The notes beneath the pieces are model-generated. The model saw only the letters and a list, made by a program, of their open reading frames with translations. It was not told where the DNA came from and ran no database searches. The translations under genes and the position numbers were made by a program. From Salipaludibacillus daqingensis (GTDB lineage Bacteria; Bacillota; Bacilli; Bacillales; Salisediminibacteriaceae), in NCBI RefSeq assembly GCF_029891575.1, contig NZ_JARZHF010000013.1:1-64000 (forward strand): a stretch of 64,000 bases of DNA, read 5' to 3'. Below are positions 9,145 to 18,183 of the stretch, in pieces (positions within the stretch are counted from its first letter, which is position 1; every line of letters starts with the position of its first letter).

Positions 9145-9756
9145 ATGCTTCTTATGAAGAAGTTGCAAAAGTTTCGTCGGAATACTAGTGGAAGCTTCAC
9201 AATAGAAGCTTCGATGCTGTTTCCCATGATCCTAATCATTACTTTTCTGCTTATCTTCTTTAGCATCGTCATCTATCACAAAGCGATGTTGCAATTTGAA
9301 GCCAATCGGATTGCTGACGAAATGGCTTATACGTGGAATAACAGCTCGAAGGATGCCAGAACGGGCGAATTCAATGAATATACGACCGACAACGATGATG
9401 GGCTTTACTGGAGAATTGCCGACAATCATTTTTTAGAACAATTCGGCATTCCGAGACTAGGTGGGGAATCAGCATTAGTCCAAACGAAGACAAGCCGGTT
9501 CACTAGTAATTATGAGGTGGAAGTGCAATTTCAAAATCAGCTGTTAGGAAATCAAATTGAAGTCACTATTCAACAACCGGTTCCTCTCCCTTCCGGCTTT
9601 ACTGACGTATTTGGTCTGAGTGTTCTTCATGGAAACTCTACACGAACCATTACCGAGCCTACTGAACTCATCCGAAACACGGATTTCGTTGTGTACTTTA
9701 CCGAAAAGGCTCATAGCAGCGCGGAAAAATATATAGCTCGGTTTAGAGAGGATTAG
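9145..9756 (+). CDS. TadE-like minor pseudopilin (first copy)
   Basis: The 203-residue product has a basic leader and then G16|SFTIEASMLFP, a prepilin-peptidase site with Glu at +5, followed by a hydrophobic helix. The rest is extracellular. TadE-like proteins are processed like pilins and are needed for Flp assembly. The start could be ATG 9145 or ATG 9154; neither has a strong ribosome site. It starts 3 bases after flp, so it is probably translated by coupling. A second TadE-like gene lies at 13624. Confidence 0.8.
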   Translation: MLLMKKLQKFRRNTSGSFTIEASMLFPMILIITFLLIFFSIVIYHKAMLQFEANRIADEMAYTWNNSSKDARTGEFNEYTTDNDDGLYWRIADNHFLEQFGIPRLGGESALVQTKTSRFTSNYEVEVQFQNQLLGNQIEVTIQQPVPLPSGFTDVFGLSVLHGNSTRTITEPTELIRNTDFVVYFTEKAHSSAEKYIARFRED

Positions 9757-9801
9757 TCATGTTTATAGCAACTATCATTCTACTGGAAAGGTTTGAGGGG
9801 T

Positions 9802-12006
9802 ATGAGGTCTACACTAAAATCGCTTGTGCGTCAATTCTTTATGCGAGAAAACGGAGCAGTGTCACTTTATGCGATCATCATCACCCTCCTCCTTTTTATT
9901 TTTAATGCGGTATTGATTGATTTTGCTCGTATCATGGTAGCCGAGCGAGAAGCTGATCAAGCAACGAAAGCCGCGCTGCGCTCGACAATGTCAGCTTATA
10001 ACGAAGACTTGAAAAGCTACGGGTTATTTGGTTTCGACGGGGATGAAGCAAAAGCGCAAGAGATCTTTGAAAATGTATTTACTAAGCATCTTGAGATGGG
10101 GGAAGGTGACTTCTTCCAATACACAGATACCACTCCTGTAGAGGGAGAAACAAGCGTTTCGTTCCATGAAGGTAGAATGCTTTCATCAGAAGAGACAATA
10201 AAGTATCAAATTCTAGAAGAAATGAAGTACATTGCACCAATCGAAATCGGAGAGTCCATTATCGATGGCTTTCTCCAAATCTCAGAGGCGATGGAAGAAG
10301 CCTCTACATATGCAAAAGTTGCTTCGGACATTGAACCACTTGTAGAAGATCGGGAAGAAAACCTCGATCGTGTAAACGAGCTGTTAACAGAAGCCAAAGG
10401 TCTTACAGATGATATGGATCCTTGGATGAATGGTTCTACTAATAGTGAGTTCCCTGAAGTGAATGATTTAAATGACCTTGTTACCCACGTTGAACAGTAT
10501 CAAGAAATCCGCGAGGATGAACGAGACGGTGAAGATGACGAGGACATGGATGATGAAGAAAGAGAAGAATTGGATGAGAGTATTGAAGATGCTGACACTT
10601 TCCAGGAAAACGTAGAGGAATTTCTTGAACGAATCGAAACTCGTATTTCATCCATTACTTCATTGTTAAATGAGGCCCTTGAAGCTCTGGAAGTGGCAGA
10701 AGTGAAAAATCAGGAAATTGAGGAGAAGATAGCCGCCGGTCGAAATGAAGCTAGAGGAAATTATGCTGAATCTCAAGACGCACGAGATGATCTCAGTGAA
10801 AATCCAGGCCAAAGTGGTGATTACGATGATGCGATGGATGGCATCAATGATGCTAATCAACAACTAGAAGATGTCGTGATAGACGAGGAATTCTTTACAG
10901 AACTAAAAGGCAGAATATCACTGGCTATCCAAGAAGCTGAAGCGGACGAACTCTCTGAACTTTCCCTCATTCGCCCAATGGTGACTGAGAGCGATCTTGA
11001 AAGTAGTCCGATCATCTGGCTTGAAAACGCAATTGATTCAACGCAAGAAGCGTTTAACGACTTGAGTACGGCTGTGACTCGCGCCTATGACATGATGACA
11101 AATGACCGCCCAGAGATGTATGAAGAAGAAGTGGATGATGGAACCGTTGATGATGAACGAGAAGACGCTGACGAACAGCTTGATGGCGCCAACGAAACCC
11201 TCGATGACTTGCTAGATGAAGCTGAACAGCTAGCTGGAGAAGTAGAGATGATGGGAGAACTCATAGACCTCGTCAGCAAATATCAAGGGGCGATGGAAAA
11301 TGCCGAGGAATTTAACCGAGAGACGACCGACGAATTAACGGAAGACGCCATGTCCATTGTCGATGCGATTTTCGCAAGAGTCGGAGACGTCCTGCTCAGT
11401 GCAAGGGATGAAATTTATGTAAATGAATACATCCTCACGAAGTTCCAACATCATGACTTTTCTCTGGAAGGATCAGAACGATTCTTGTTGGAAAATAATG
11501 AAGTAGAATTCATCATGTACGGATTAAGTACACCAGGAGCCAACTTTGGTGCAGCGATGACCGAGCTCTTTGCCTTCCGATTTGCGGTGAATTTTATTGA
11601 GGCGTTTACTGATAACGATGTAAGAGCATTTGGAAAGTTCATGTGGGTAGCCGCACTAGTATATGCACTTAAAGAGACTATAAATGATATGAATGAGATT
11701 CAAGAGGGGCCGATCGAGTTTTTTGCAGGTATCCCCTTTATAACATCATATAAAGATTATCTAAGGTTGTTTTTGTTTGTTCATTTAGAAGGAAATAAGA
11801 TTGCTAGAATGATGGGGCTGATAGAGAAAAATACGGATGTTGATCTTACTAAAACATCTACTTATTTAGAAAGTTCTTCTGCATCATCATTAGATTTATG
11901 GTTCTTACCAGGTATCACTGATATGTTAAGTAGAACTGAGGTTTTAGATGGTAGAGTTCAAAATAACAGATATAAGATTCAAAAAGACTTGATATATTCA
12001 TATTAA
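9802..12006 (+). CDS. DUF5702-type Tad-associated membrane protein
   Basis: The 734-residue protein has one N-terminal membrane helix in a pilin-like context (ENGAVSLYAIIIT) but no Glu at +5, and then a long, very acidic, coiled-coil-rich extracellular part. It ends in a conserved-looking segment (YKDYLRL...LDLWFLPGI). DUF5702 proteins accompany Firmicute Tad loci; the role is unknown, perhaps wall-spanning. ATG 9802 is used, with AAAGG ten bases upstream; TTG 9793 is an alternative. Base composition changes from about 11,700: the last 100 codons are much AT-richer than the rest. Confidence 0.75.
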   Translation: MRSTLKSLVRQFFMRENGAVSLYAIIITLLLFIFNAVLIDFARIMVAEREADQATKAALRSTMSAYNEDLKSYGLFGFDGDEAKAQEIFENVFTKHLEMGEGDFFQYTDTTPVEGETSVSFHEGRMLSSEETIKYQILEEMKYIAPIEIGESIIDGFLQISEAMEEASTYAKVASDIEPLVEDREENLDRVNELLTEAKGLTDDMDPWMNGSTNSEFPEVNDLNDLVTHVEQYQEIREDERDGEDDEDMDDEEREELDESIEDADTFQENVEEFLERIETRISSITSLLNEALEALEVAEVKNQEIEEKIAAGRNEARGNYAESQDARDDLSENPGQSGDYDDAMDGINDANQQLEDVVIDEEFFTELKGRISLAIQEAEADELSELSLIRPMVTESDLESSPIIWLENAIDSTQEAFNDLSTAVTRAYDMMTNDRPEMYEEEVDDGTVDDEREDADEQLDGANETLDDLLDEAEQLAGEVEMMGELIDLVSKYQGAMENAEEFNRETTDELTEDAMSIVDAIFARVGDVLLSARDEIYVNEYILTKFQHHDFSLEGSERFLLENNEVEFIMYGLSTPGANFGAAMTELFAFRFAVNFIEAFTDNDVRAFGKFMWVAALVYALKETINDMNEIQEGPIEFFAGIPFITSYKDYLRLFLFVHLEGNKIARMMGLIEKNTDVDLTKTSTYLESSSASSLDLWFLPGITDMLSRTEVLDGRVQNNRYKIQKDLIYSY

Positions 12007-12026
12007 TTTTTGAGGAGAGGTATATT

Positions 12027-12680
12027 ATGAATAAAATAATTAACCTAACAGTAGTTACTTTTGCGTTAATTACGATCGTTGCTTGTGGTAACGAAAACAA
12101 TAATGAACAGGTAGAGAACGAGGGTGAAGTGAATAGCGAAGTAGATGAAGCAAATGAGATTAATTCAAATAATAATGAAATTAATGAAGTAAATAACCAA
12201 GAAACCAATGATGGAAATAGTGAAGAAAACGAATCGGCTAATAATTATGATGACCAAAGTTTACAAATTGGAGAAACGGGACAGGTTTCTTCAAATACAG
12301 GTGAATATGAAATAACGATTAATACAGTTGAAATTCGTGATGATATTGAAGGTGAAGCTTCACAACTAGATTATTTTATTGTAGCAAATGTTACTGTCAA
12401 TAATATTGGTAGTAATCCGATTCAGGCAGAAGACCCAATCGGAACATTGGAATTAAAAAGAAATTTAGATGGTTCGGGTTTTTCTGATCTCTCCTCTCAT
12501 TATTCAGAGATAGATAAGATTGAGGGAGAAATTGAGCCTGGTGAAGAGGTCACAGGAGAAATGGTCTTTCAAGCCCATGACGAAGAAGAACAACATATTG
12601 TTATTAGAGATGGATTAGTTGCTTCAGGGGCAGTAAATAACCAAGTTATTTGGTCATTTGAGAAGACGGAGGCAGAATAA
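12027..12680 (+). CDS. DUF4352 lipoprotein
   Basis: The 217-residue product has a short signal peptide with lipobox (TIVAC, Cys at residue 20). A low-complexity Asn/Glu linker (about 21-75) and a C-terminal DUF4352-type immunoglobulin-like domain follow. It is probably anchored outside the membrane. A GAGGAGAGG ribosome site precedes the ATG. Gene and linker are strikingly AT-rich compared with the Tad genes on both sides. A fragment of a paralogue lies at 13331-13486. A hairpin follows the gene. Confidence 0.72.
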   Translation: MNKIINLTVVTFALITIVACGNENNNEQVENEGEVNSEVDEANEINSNNNEINEVNNQETNDGNSEENESANNYDDQSLQIGETGQVSSNTGEYEITINTVEIRDDIEGEASQLDYFIVANVTVNNIGSNPIQAEDPIGTLELKRNLDGSGFSDLSSHYSEIDKIEGEIEPGEEVTGEMVFQAHDEEEQHIVIRDGLVASGAVNNQVIWSFEKTEAE

Positions 12681-12727
12681 GTAAATGTTTCTGTACTTTC
12701 GATAGTCTTTAAATTAATTAATAACTA

Positions 12728-12767
12728 CCAAGAGGAGGAGTTGCTCCTCTTGGCTCCTTAACTTTTT
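12728..12767 (+). terminator. Terminator-like hairpin after DUF4352 gene
   Basis: CCAAGAGGAG (12728-12737) pairs perfectly with CTCCTCTTGG (12744-12753). The T run is delayed (TTAACTTTTT), so termination may be partial, which would let transcription continue into later Tad genes. Confidence 0.6.
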
Positions 12768-12943
12768 GATCCAAGTGAATATTACAGGTAATTGATTTGG
12801 ATGAGAAAGGTTTCAAGGGATTTCTATCAGACACCACCATTGTTATATGGAAGATTCAGAACGATTTTTGTTGATTATTATTTTGATTAGAAGTTTAAAA
12901 TGGCGATCAACAAAGAAGGAGATTTAAGAAGGGGGAACTTATT

Positions 12944-13234
12944 GTGATTGAAGGTTACATAAATAAAGGTAACGCTAACATGTGGAAAGGTCTCGAATCA
13001 GTTGGTGGAAAATTATATTTAACTAAAGAAAACCTGATACATGTTCCACATAGGCTTAATTTTCAAAGTGAAAAATATTCTGTTGCACTTTCTGACATAG
13101 ATTCTATTGAATTTTATAATACACTCAAGATTATGCCTAATGGTTTAATCGTCATTTTAAAAAATGGTGAAGAGAAAAAATTTGTGGTGAATGGTAGAAA
13201 GAAATGGAAAAGGGAAATTGAAAACTTACTTTGA
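12944..13234 (+). CDS. GRAM/PH-like domain protein, 96 aa
   Basis: The 96-residue protein has the strand pattern of a bacterial GRAM domain: GKLYLTKENLIHVPH, then a turn with SVALSDIDSIEFY, then GLIVILKNGEEKKFVV and a final helix. There is no signal or membrane segment. Start GTG 12944 has GGGGGA upstream. The codons are AT-rich like those of the DUF4352 gene before it, so both probably arrived together. The role is unknown; such domains often bind lipids or act as small regulators. Confidence 0.6.
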   Translation: MIEGYINKGNANMWKGLESVGGKLYLTKENLIHVPHRLNFQSEKYSVALSDIDSIEFYNTLKIMPNGLIVILKNGEEKKFVVNGRKKWKREIENLL

Positions 13235-13330
13235 AGAATTAATGTATTGCATTTCTTCATGGCTCATCGTTTTGTGCATTAGGCAAACTAAATCACTGAA
13301 TTGAACTCCCTAACTAGGACAAATGTTTGA

Positions 13331-13486
13331 AAAGTACTTAGAACTAGAGAAGAAATCTCAAGCCAAAAGGTGTTCGATGCTCGTGAATCAGACAACTACT
13401 ATCTAACTGTAAACTCAGGGCTCATAGCATCAGGTGCTGTATATAACGAAGTTATGTGGCATTTTAGTCAAGAAGAACTAGAGTAA
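13331..13486 (+). pseudogene. Displaced 3' end of a second DUF4352 gene
   Basis: An open stretch without a start ends at TAA 13484-13486. Its product ends GLIASGAVYNEVMWHF and a short tail. This aligns with the end of the intact lipoprotein at 12027 (GLVASGAVNNQVIWSF), and the preceding EEISSQKVFDARESD matches its EEVTGEMVFQAHDEEE. An in-frame TGA at 13328-13330 closes the frame on the left. This is the orphan C-terminus of a paralogous gene, left behind when the AT-rich segment came in. Confidence 0.7.
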
Positions 13487-13623
13487 CATATTAAAATATC
13501 TTTCGGTGTATACACCCCTTCGTTTCTATTAGAGTTGTAGAAATCGGAGGAAGGTGGAAGGTATCAAGATAAATAGAAGAATCACAAAGTTTGGAACTCT
13601 TATTCGTTTGAGGAGGAATGCAA

Positions 13624-14193
13624 GTGAAAAGAAACTGGATACGAAAGGAAGATGGCAGTTTAACATTGGAGGCTGCCTTGGTTATGCCCGTGTTCCTTCT
13701 TTTTACGGTCTTCCTAGCTACGATGATACGCATATCCATAGCAGACATGGCGTTAAAGCAAGCCGTTAGTGAATCCACTGAAATCATTGCAACCCATGCG
13801 TATCCAGTGGTTCTTGCTGGACAAAGTGCTCAATCGTACGCAGACCGGTGGATTCGAAATCATACAGAGGAAGAACTGGATTTAGATCAAGCTTCCTCTT
13901 TTGCGGATCATATCCTACAAGAGTTTGGAGTTGATGCTGGGGCAATTCTGACCAACGCAGTCGAAGGAGAAGTAGAAAAAATAATGAAGGCAAAGTTCTC
14001 CGAAACGACTGGAGGGGACGGACTGTTTTCTAATGACACATTAGAAGTAGAAATTACTGAGTTCCCAAGTCTCGCATCAGATTCGTATATAGGAGTAGCG
14101 GCCACATATGAAATACCGATCCAGGTTCCTTTTGTGAATCAAACCATTACGCTTGAGCAACGAGCTTACGAGCGGCTCTGGACTGGATCATAG
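13624..14193 (+). CDS. TadE-like minor pseudopilin (second copy)
   Basis: The 189-residue product has the leader MKRNWIRKEDG and then SLTLEAALVMP, a prepilin-peptidase site with Glu at +5, and a hydrophobic helix. GTG 13624 is the better start: AGGAGG (13611-13616) lies 7 bases before it, but is directly against the ATG at 13618. It resembles the first TadE-like protein in layout but is clearly diverged. It is followed closely by the peptidase gene. Confidence 0.78.
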   Translation: MKRNWIRKEDGSLTLEAALVMPVFLLFTVFLATMIRISIADMALKQAVSESTEIIATHAYPVVLAGQSAQSYADRWIRNHTEEELDLDQASSFADHILQEFGVDAGAILTNAVEGEVEKIMKAKFSETTGGDGLFSNDTLEVEITEFPSLASDSYIGVAATYEIPIQVPFVNQTITLEQRAYERLWTGS

Positions 14194-14209
14194 ATAGAGG
14201 AGGGGTGAC

Positions 14210-14734
14210 ATGGGGCTTGCTTTCCATGATTATATATTGTTTTTATTTTTACTGATCGCTCTCATCACAGATGTCAAAGACGAAAAGCTTCCGAACTGGC
14301 TGACGATGAGCGGAATATGTTTTGGTCTAATTTATCATCTCATTGTAAATGGCATCGACGGACTGATTTTCTCTGTTCTCGGCATGCTCGTTGCCGGGGG
14401 TATCTTTTTAGTTTTATATGTTTTCAAAGCTCTCGGAGCAGGAGATGTTAAATTATTCGCGGCAATCGGGTCAATTGTGGGGGTGCAGCTAGTATTGTAT
14501 ATGATGATGTATTCGATTCTGTTTGCCGGTCTGATCGCCATTATCATTCTTTTATTCACCCGGACGTTTTTACAGCGGGCAACTCAAACGTTTTTTAATG
14601 TGATTGGGTCAGTGATCTCAAAGGATTTATCTGGATTAAATGAGTACAAAGCAGGTAAACAAACAAAGTTTCCATTTATGTACGCAGTCATCCCGGCTAC
14701 AATAGCCGCTTATTCTTTTTTTCTATCAATGTAG
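14210..14734 (+). CDS. tadV: Prepilin peptidase, A24 family (TadV/CpaA-like)
   Basis: The 174-residue integral membrane aspartyl protease has about six hydrophobic segments. It carries both catalytic aspartates: D21 in TDVKDEKLPN and D79 in GAGDVK, the family signature GxGDxK. It lacks the methylase domain of long PilD enzymes, as TadV does. It should cleave the Flp and TadE-like leaders. The ribosome site AGAGGAGGGG precedes ATG 14210. Confidence 0.9.
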   Translation: MGLAFHDYILFLFLLIALITDVKDEKLPNWLTMSGICFGLIYHLIVNGIDGLIFSVLGMLVAGGIFLVLYVFKALGAGDVKLFAAIGSIVGVQLVLYMMMYSILFAGLIAIIILLFTRTFLQRATQTFFNVIGSVISKDLSGLNEYKAGKQTKFPFMYAVIPATIAAYSFFLSM

Positions 14735-14763
14735 TTTAATCAAGGGTTCTAGGAGGATACTTT

Positions 14764-16314
14764 ATGAGTTTACGTGTTTACGATTTGACGTATGATTTTC
14801 ACCAAAAGAATGGCCATTACCTGCTTTTCCATGAGAAGCAAGAGAAGCAAGTGACAGAAGAGGACATTGTTCCTCTCCAGCTAAAGATGATGCAATCGAA
14901 TCAAATTCCAAATCTGCTTCCTCTTTCAATTGAAGAGATTGATTTCAATGTACGACTGTTTTACAACGTTACATCTAAAAAGGATTTGGCTACGTTTCTT
15001 CAAAAAGATTCCCTGTCTTCACATGAGTTCTATCAGTTGTTTATCAATATCGTGACGACACTTGAACAGAGTAAACTCTACATGCTGAATGAACATCACT
15101 ATATTTTAAAGGAAGAATTTATTTTTGTAGGAAAAGGGACTGAGGATTTGTATTTAACCTTCCTTCCCTTTAAACACGTGGACAAAGAGAAAGATTCACT
15201 TGCTGAACTTAAGGATTTACTGACCTCAGTTTTGAAAAAAGTAGAGAACATGCAAAGTAGTGAAAAGAAAGGCATCACGAACTACATTGATAATTCTTCG
15301 TTCAGCTTTACGGGACTTAAAGATCTTCTCATGGAACTTCAAAGTCTTCGGCCGGATGTTACATATGCGGGGGCACAAGGCGAGGTTGAGCGAGATCAAC
15401 AAGGTCTACCTTTATCGCAGAACGGCCAACCCTCTTATCCTCAGCAAGAGCAAGCTTCGTCTCAAGAGGCGACGAAATCTGACAAGAAGAAAGAGAAGAA
15501 ATCGATTGCGAAGGTGGTAACTAAGATCCCGGCTCTAACCCAGCGAATGAAAGTCTATATTCTCGTTGGAGCGCTTCTTCTTATTGCTTTGATATGGAAG
15601 GGATACGAAACAGTTCCGGCAGAATCCCTTTTGTATACAAGTTATTTATTAACCGTGCTGATAGGAGGCGCGACTGTTTACTTGCTCTTTTTTCACACGA
15701 AAGTGAGAGAAGAGAAGTTGGCACAGCTTGAAGCAGCGCCAACAGTAGAGCAAAAGCAGTCCCAACCCTATCCAGCACAGCAAGTTCAACAAGAGGAATC
15801 ATTTTCGAGACCAGCACCTGCTCCTTCTAGCTTCTCTTACGGACAGGCTCAACAAGCGCCACCAGCACCAGAATCTAAAGGAAATATGTACACTCACGCT
15901 GATGAAATGGAAGTAGATGATCCTTCAATGGCGATGGATACGAGCTTGCTCAGTGACGAAGATGACACGGTTCTATTAGGGGATGACGAGGATGAAACAG
16001 GGTCCGCTAATCGTCCTGACCCGTCGCTTATTGTTGAACGAGACGGAGAAGAAGAGAGGATTGTCATCTCCGACAGTCATTTCATTATTGGAAGAAACCC
16101 TGATTCTGCGAATTATGTAGAAGATACGAGGGGAGTATCCAGAGTACATGCTGAATTCATTCGTATTGATGACAGCTACGGAGTGAAGGATTTAGGATCA
16201 AAAAATGGGACGAAGGTTAATGAAGACAGTCTCGTACCCTACAAGCTTTACTCATTGGTCGAGGGAGATGTCGTCTCTATTGGAAAAGTGGACTATACCT
16301 TTAAATGGGAGTAA
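14764..16314 (+). CDS. DUF6382 and FHA domain membrane protein
   Basis: The 516-residue product has an N-terminal DUF6382-like domain (about 1-180), a linker, two membrane segments (about 260-305), a Pro/Gln-rich linker and a C-terminal FHA domain (about 425-510). The FHA part shows IIGRNPDSANYV, SRVHAEF and LGSKNGTKVNE. FHA domains bind phosphothreonine, so it is a probable target or scaffold for the kinase encoded two genes downstream. The ATG has AGGAGG upstream, and the gene end overlaps the region before the PP2C gene. Confidence 0.82.
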   Translation: MSLRVYDLTYDFHQKNGHYLLFHEKQEKQVTEEDIVPLQLKMMQSNQIPNLLPLSIEEIDFNVRLFYNVTSKKDLATFLQKDSLSSHEFYQLFINIVTTLEQSKLYMLNEHHYILKEEFIFVGKGTEDLYLTFLPFKHVDKEKDSLAELKDLLTSVLKKVENMQSSEKKGITNYIDNSSFSFTGLKDLLMELQSLRPDVTYAGAQGEVERDQQGLPLSQNGQPSYPQQEQASSQEATKSDKKKEKKSIAKVVTKIPALTQRMKVYILVGALLLIALIWKGYETVPAESLLYTSYLLTVLIGGATVYLLFFHTKVREEKLAQLEAAPTVEQKQSQPYPAQQVQQEESFSRPAPAPSSFSYGQAQQAPPAPESKGNMYTHADEMEVDDPSMAMDTSLLSDEDDTVLLGDDEDETGSANRPDPSLIVERDGEEERIVISDSHFIIGRNPDSANYVEDTRGVSRVHAEFIRIDDSYGVKDLGSKNGTKVNEDSLVPYKLYSLVEGDVVSIGKVDYTFKWE

Positions 16315-16319
16315 CAGCG

Positions 16320-17243
16320 ATGACGTTTACTGAGAATTGGCAAACTGGAATTTCCACCCACCCTGGTCCTGTTAAAAGAACGAATGAAGACTTCTATCTT
16401 ATGAAGATGGGGAAAAGCTCTCGGGGAGAGGAACTTTCCATGGTAGCTATTGCGGACGGGATGGGAGGCCATGGGAATGGAGACGAAGCGAGTAAGACGG
16501 CAATTCTTATGCTTGAAAGGTGGTGGAACAAACGCCTCTTTAAGTATCTGAAAAAACAACAAACCATTCAACAATTAGCAAGTCATCTTAGTGCATACCT
16601 ATCTGAAATCAATAAAGAGCTTGAAACTAACGGACAGAAGGCGGGTACCACCTTATCTGTATTGCTTCTCTATCAAGGAGAATACGCCACCTGCCATGTA
16701 GGGGATAGTCGAATTTATCAGCTTCGTGGGGGGCGTGTCGGGTTTCAACACTTCTCTCGCGACCTGCAACAGCGCCCTTCTTCATTCGATGAACAACCTA
16801 CCGAAGAGCTTGAAACAACGGTAGACATCATGCAGCTGACAGAAGACCATGCCTGGGTTGAACAGCAAGTAAAGAGAGGTGTACTGACGAAAGAACAGGC
16901 TCGCCAGCACAAAAAAAGGAACGTTCTAACTCAGTGTCTCGGAGTTGGGAACGGGGTAGAACCTGATGCGCGTATTGGAACCTATCAAACTAGTGACATG
17001 TTTTTATTATGTAGTGATGGCTTCCATGCCATGTTTTCAGAAGGTGAAATTGCTGAAACGTTAGGGAATCTCGCTAAAGAATACAGAGATCTGCAAATGA
17101 TGACTGATTATTTAGTGAATCTGGCTAATTTTGCTGGCACGAAAGACAATGTCACTGTGATGTGCATTCGAAATGCCTATGGAAAAGAACCGGAAGTGAA
17201 CTCGAAATCATTTCTTACACGCCTCAAGGAAAAATGGAGCTAG
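16320..17243 (+). CDS. PP2C-family Ser/Thr protein phosphatase
   Basis: The 307-residue cytosolic phosphatase carries the PP2C motifs: TNEDFY (21-26), ADGMGGHG (45-52), GDSRIYQLR, LLCSDGF and GTKDNVTV. The metal-binding aspartates are present. The start ATG 16320 has GGGAG eight bases upstream; an earlier ATG at 16305 lacks a site. The region between GDSRIYQL and the next motif is longer than in B. subtilis PrpC. It is placed between the FHA and kinase genes and is expected to reverse the kinase's phosphorylation. Confidence 0.9.
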   Translation: MTFTENWQTGISTHPGPVKRTNEDFYLMKMGKSSRGEELSMVAIADGMGGHGNGDEASKTAILMLERWWNKRLFKYLKKQQTIQQLASHLSAYLSEINKELETNGQKAGTTLSVLLLYQGEYATCHVGDSRIYQLRGGRVGFQHFSRDLQQRPSSFDEQPTEELETTVDIMQLTEDHAWVEQQVKRGVLTKEQARQHKKRNVLTQCLGVGNGVEPDARIGTYQTSDMFLLCSDGFHAMFSEGEIAETLGNLAKEYRDLQMMTDYLVNLANFAGTKDNVTVMCIRNAYGKEPEVNSKSFLTRLKEKWS

Positions 17244-17250
17244 ATTTGCT

Positions 17251-18168
17251 ATGGCTAAGCATAATATTGACTTAAAACCAGAGGATGTATTAAGAGACAC
17301 CTATAAGATTGTCCGCCATATAGGATCTGGCGGGATGTCCGCAGTGTTTTTAGCGAATGAAATCGAACATGAGGATAAGCTGTGGGCCATAAAGGTAGCA
17401 GATATGAGTCAGAAGATCTCGCGACGCCTTTTGTCAGAAGCAAAAATGCTAAGTGAATTAGATCATCCAGCGCTGCCACAAATTGCCGACTTTTTTTCGT
17501 CAGAAGACGAACAATACTTTTATCTTGTACAGGAATATGTAGATGGGAGGTCTCTATATGATACGTGCGAAGTGGTCGGATTCAAGTTAGACGAATCGGT
17601 TGTTTTAGATATTGGCGTACAGTTGTGTGATGTTCTAGCTTATCTCCATAATCAGGAACCACCAGTGATTTACCGAGATTTAAAGCCCGGGAACATTATG
17701 ATTACCGGGGAGGGAAAAGTGAAGCTGATTGACTTTGGTATTGCTAGAAAGTTTGATCACTTGAAACTCAAAGACACGGTACAAATAGGAACTGTTGGCT
17801 TTGCAGCTCCTGAACAGTTTGAACGAGAACAGTCTGATACACGAACGGATTTGTTTTCGTTAGGAGCGCTCCTCTACTTTCTTCTGACAGGGGGCAAGTA
17901 TGTGTATGTTGCCCAAAAACCTGTAGAAGCCTTTCAAGAGGGTCTGACAAAGAACCTTCGTAAAAGTATTGAAGGTTTGACGAAACTAGATCGTGACAAG
18001 CGCATTCAACATGTTGATGAAGTAAAAGAGTTGTTATTGGCAGCCCAAAAGGATCTTAAAAAGAAGAAAGGCCCGGTGAAGATGAATAAGAAGCGTCTTT
18101 CGTTCATTTTTGCAGGAGTAGGATCAACGGTAGCCTTATTAACTGTGTTATTCATTATTTTATTTTAG
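17251..18168 (+). CDS. Membrane-anchored Ser/Thr protein kinase (Hanks type)
   Basis: The 305-residue product has a full kinase domain: GSGGMS loop, Lys48 in AIKVA, YRDLKPGN (Asp143, Asn148) and DFG at 161-163, then GTVGFAAPEQF. A C-terminal membrane segment (RLSFIFAGVGSTVALLTVLF) ends the protein. There are no PASTA repeats, so it is not the housekeeping PrkC type. The usual HRD is YRD here. It starts 7 bases after the phosphatase gene. Likely substrates are FHA or other Tad proteins; this is inference from the operon. Confidence 0.9.
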   Translation: MAKHNIDLKPEDVLRDTYKIVRHIGSGGMSAVFLANEIEHEDKLWAIKVADMSQKISRRLLSEAKMLSELDHPALPQIADFFSSEDEQYFYLVQEYVDGRSLYDTCEVVGFKLDESVVLDIGVQLCDVLAYLHNQEPPVIYRDLKPGNIMITGEGKVKLIDFGIARKFDHLKLKDTVQIGTVGFAAPEQFEREQSDTRTDLFSLGALLYFLLTGGKYVYVAQKPVEAFQEGLTKNLRKSIEGLTKLDRDKRIQHVDEVKELLLAAQKDLKKKKGPVKMNKKRLSFIFAGVGSTVALLTVLFIILF

Positions 18169-18183
18169 AAGGGAAGAGATACC

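Noticed and set aside
10206-11642. Ser-rich minus-strand frames across the DUF5702 gene
   Set aside because: They are shadows of the acidic coding sequence (GAT/GAA read backwards) without starts or ribosome sites.
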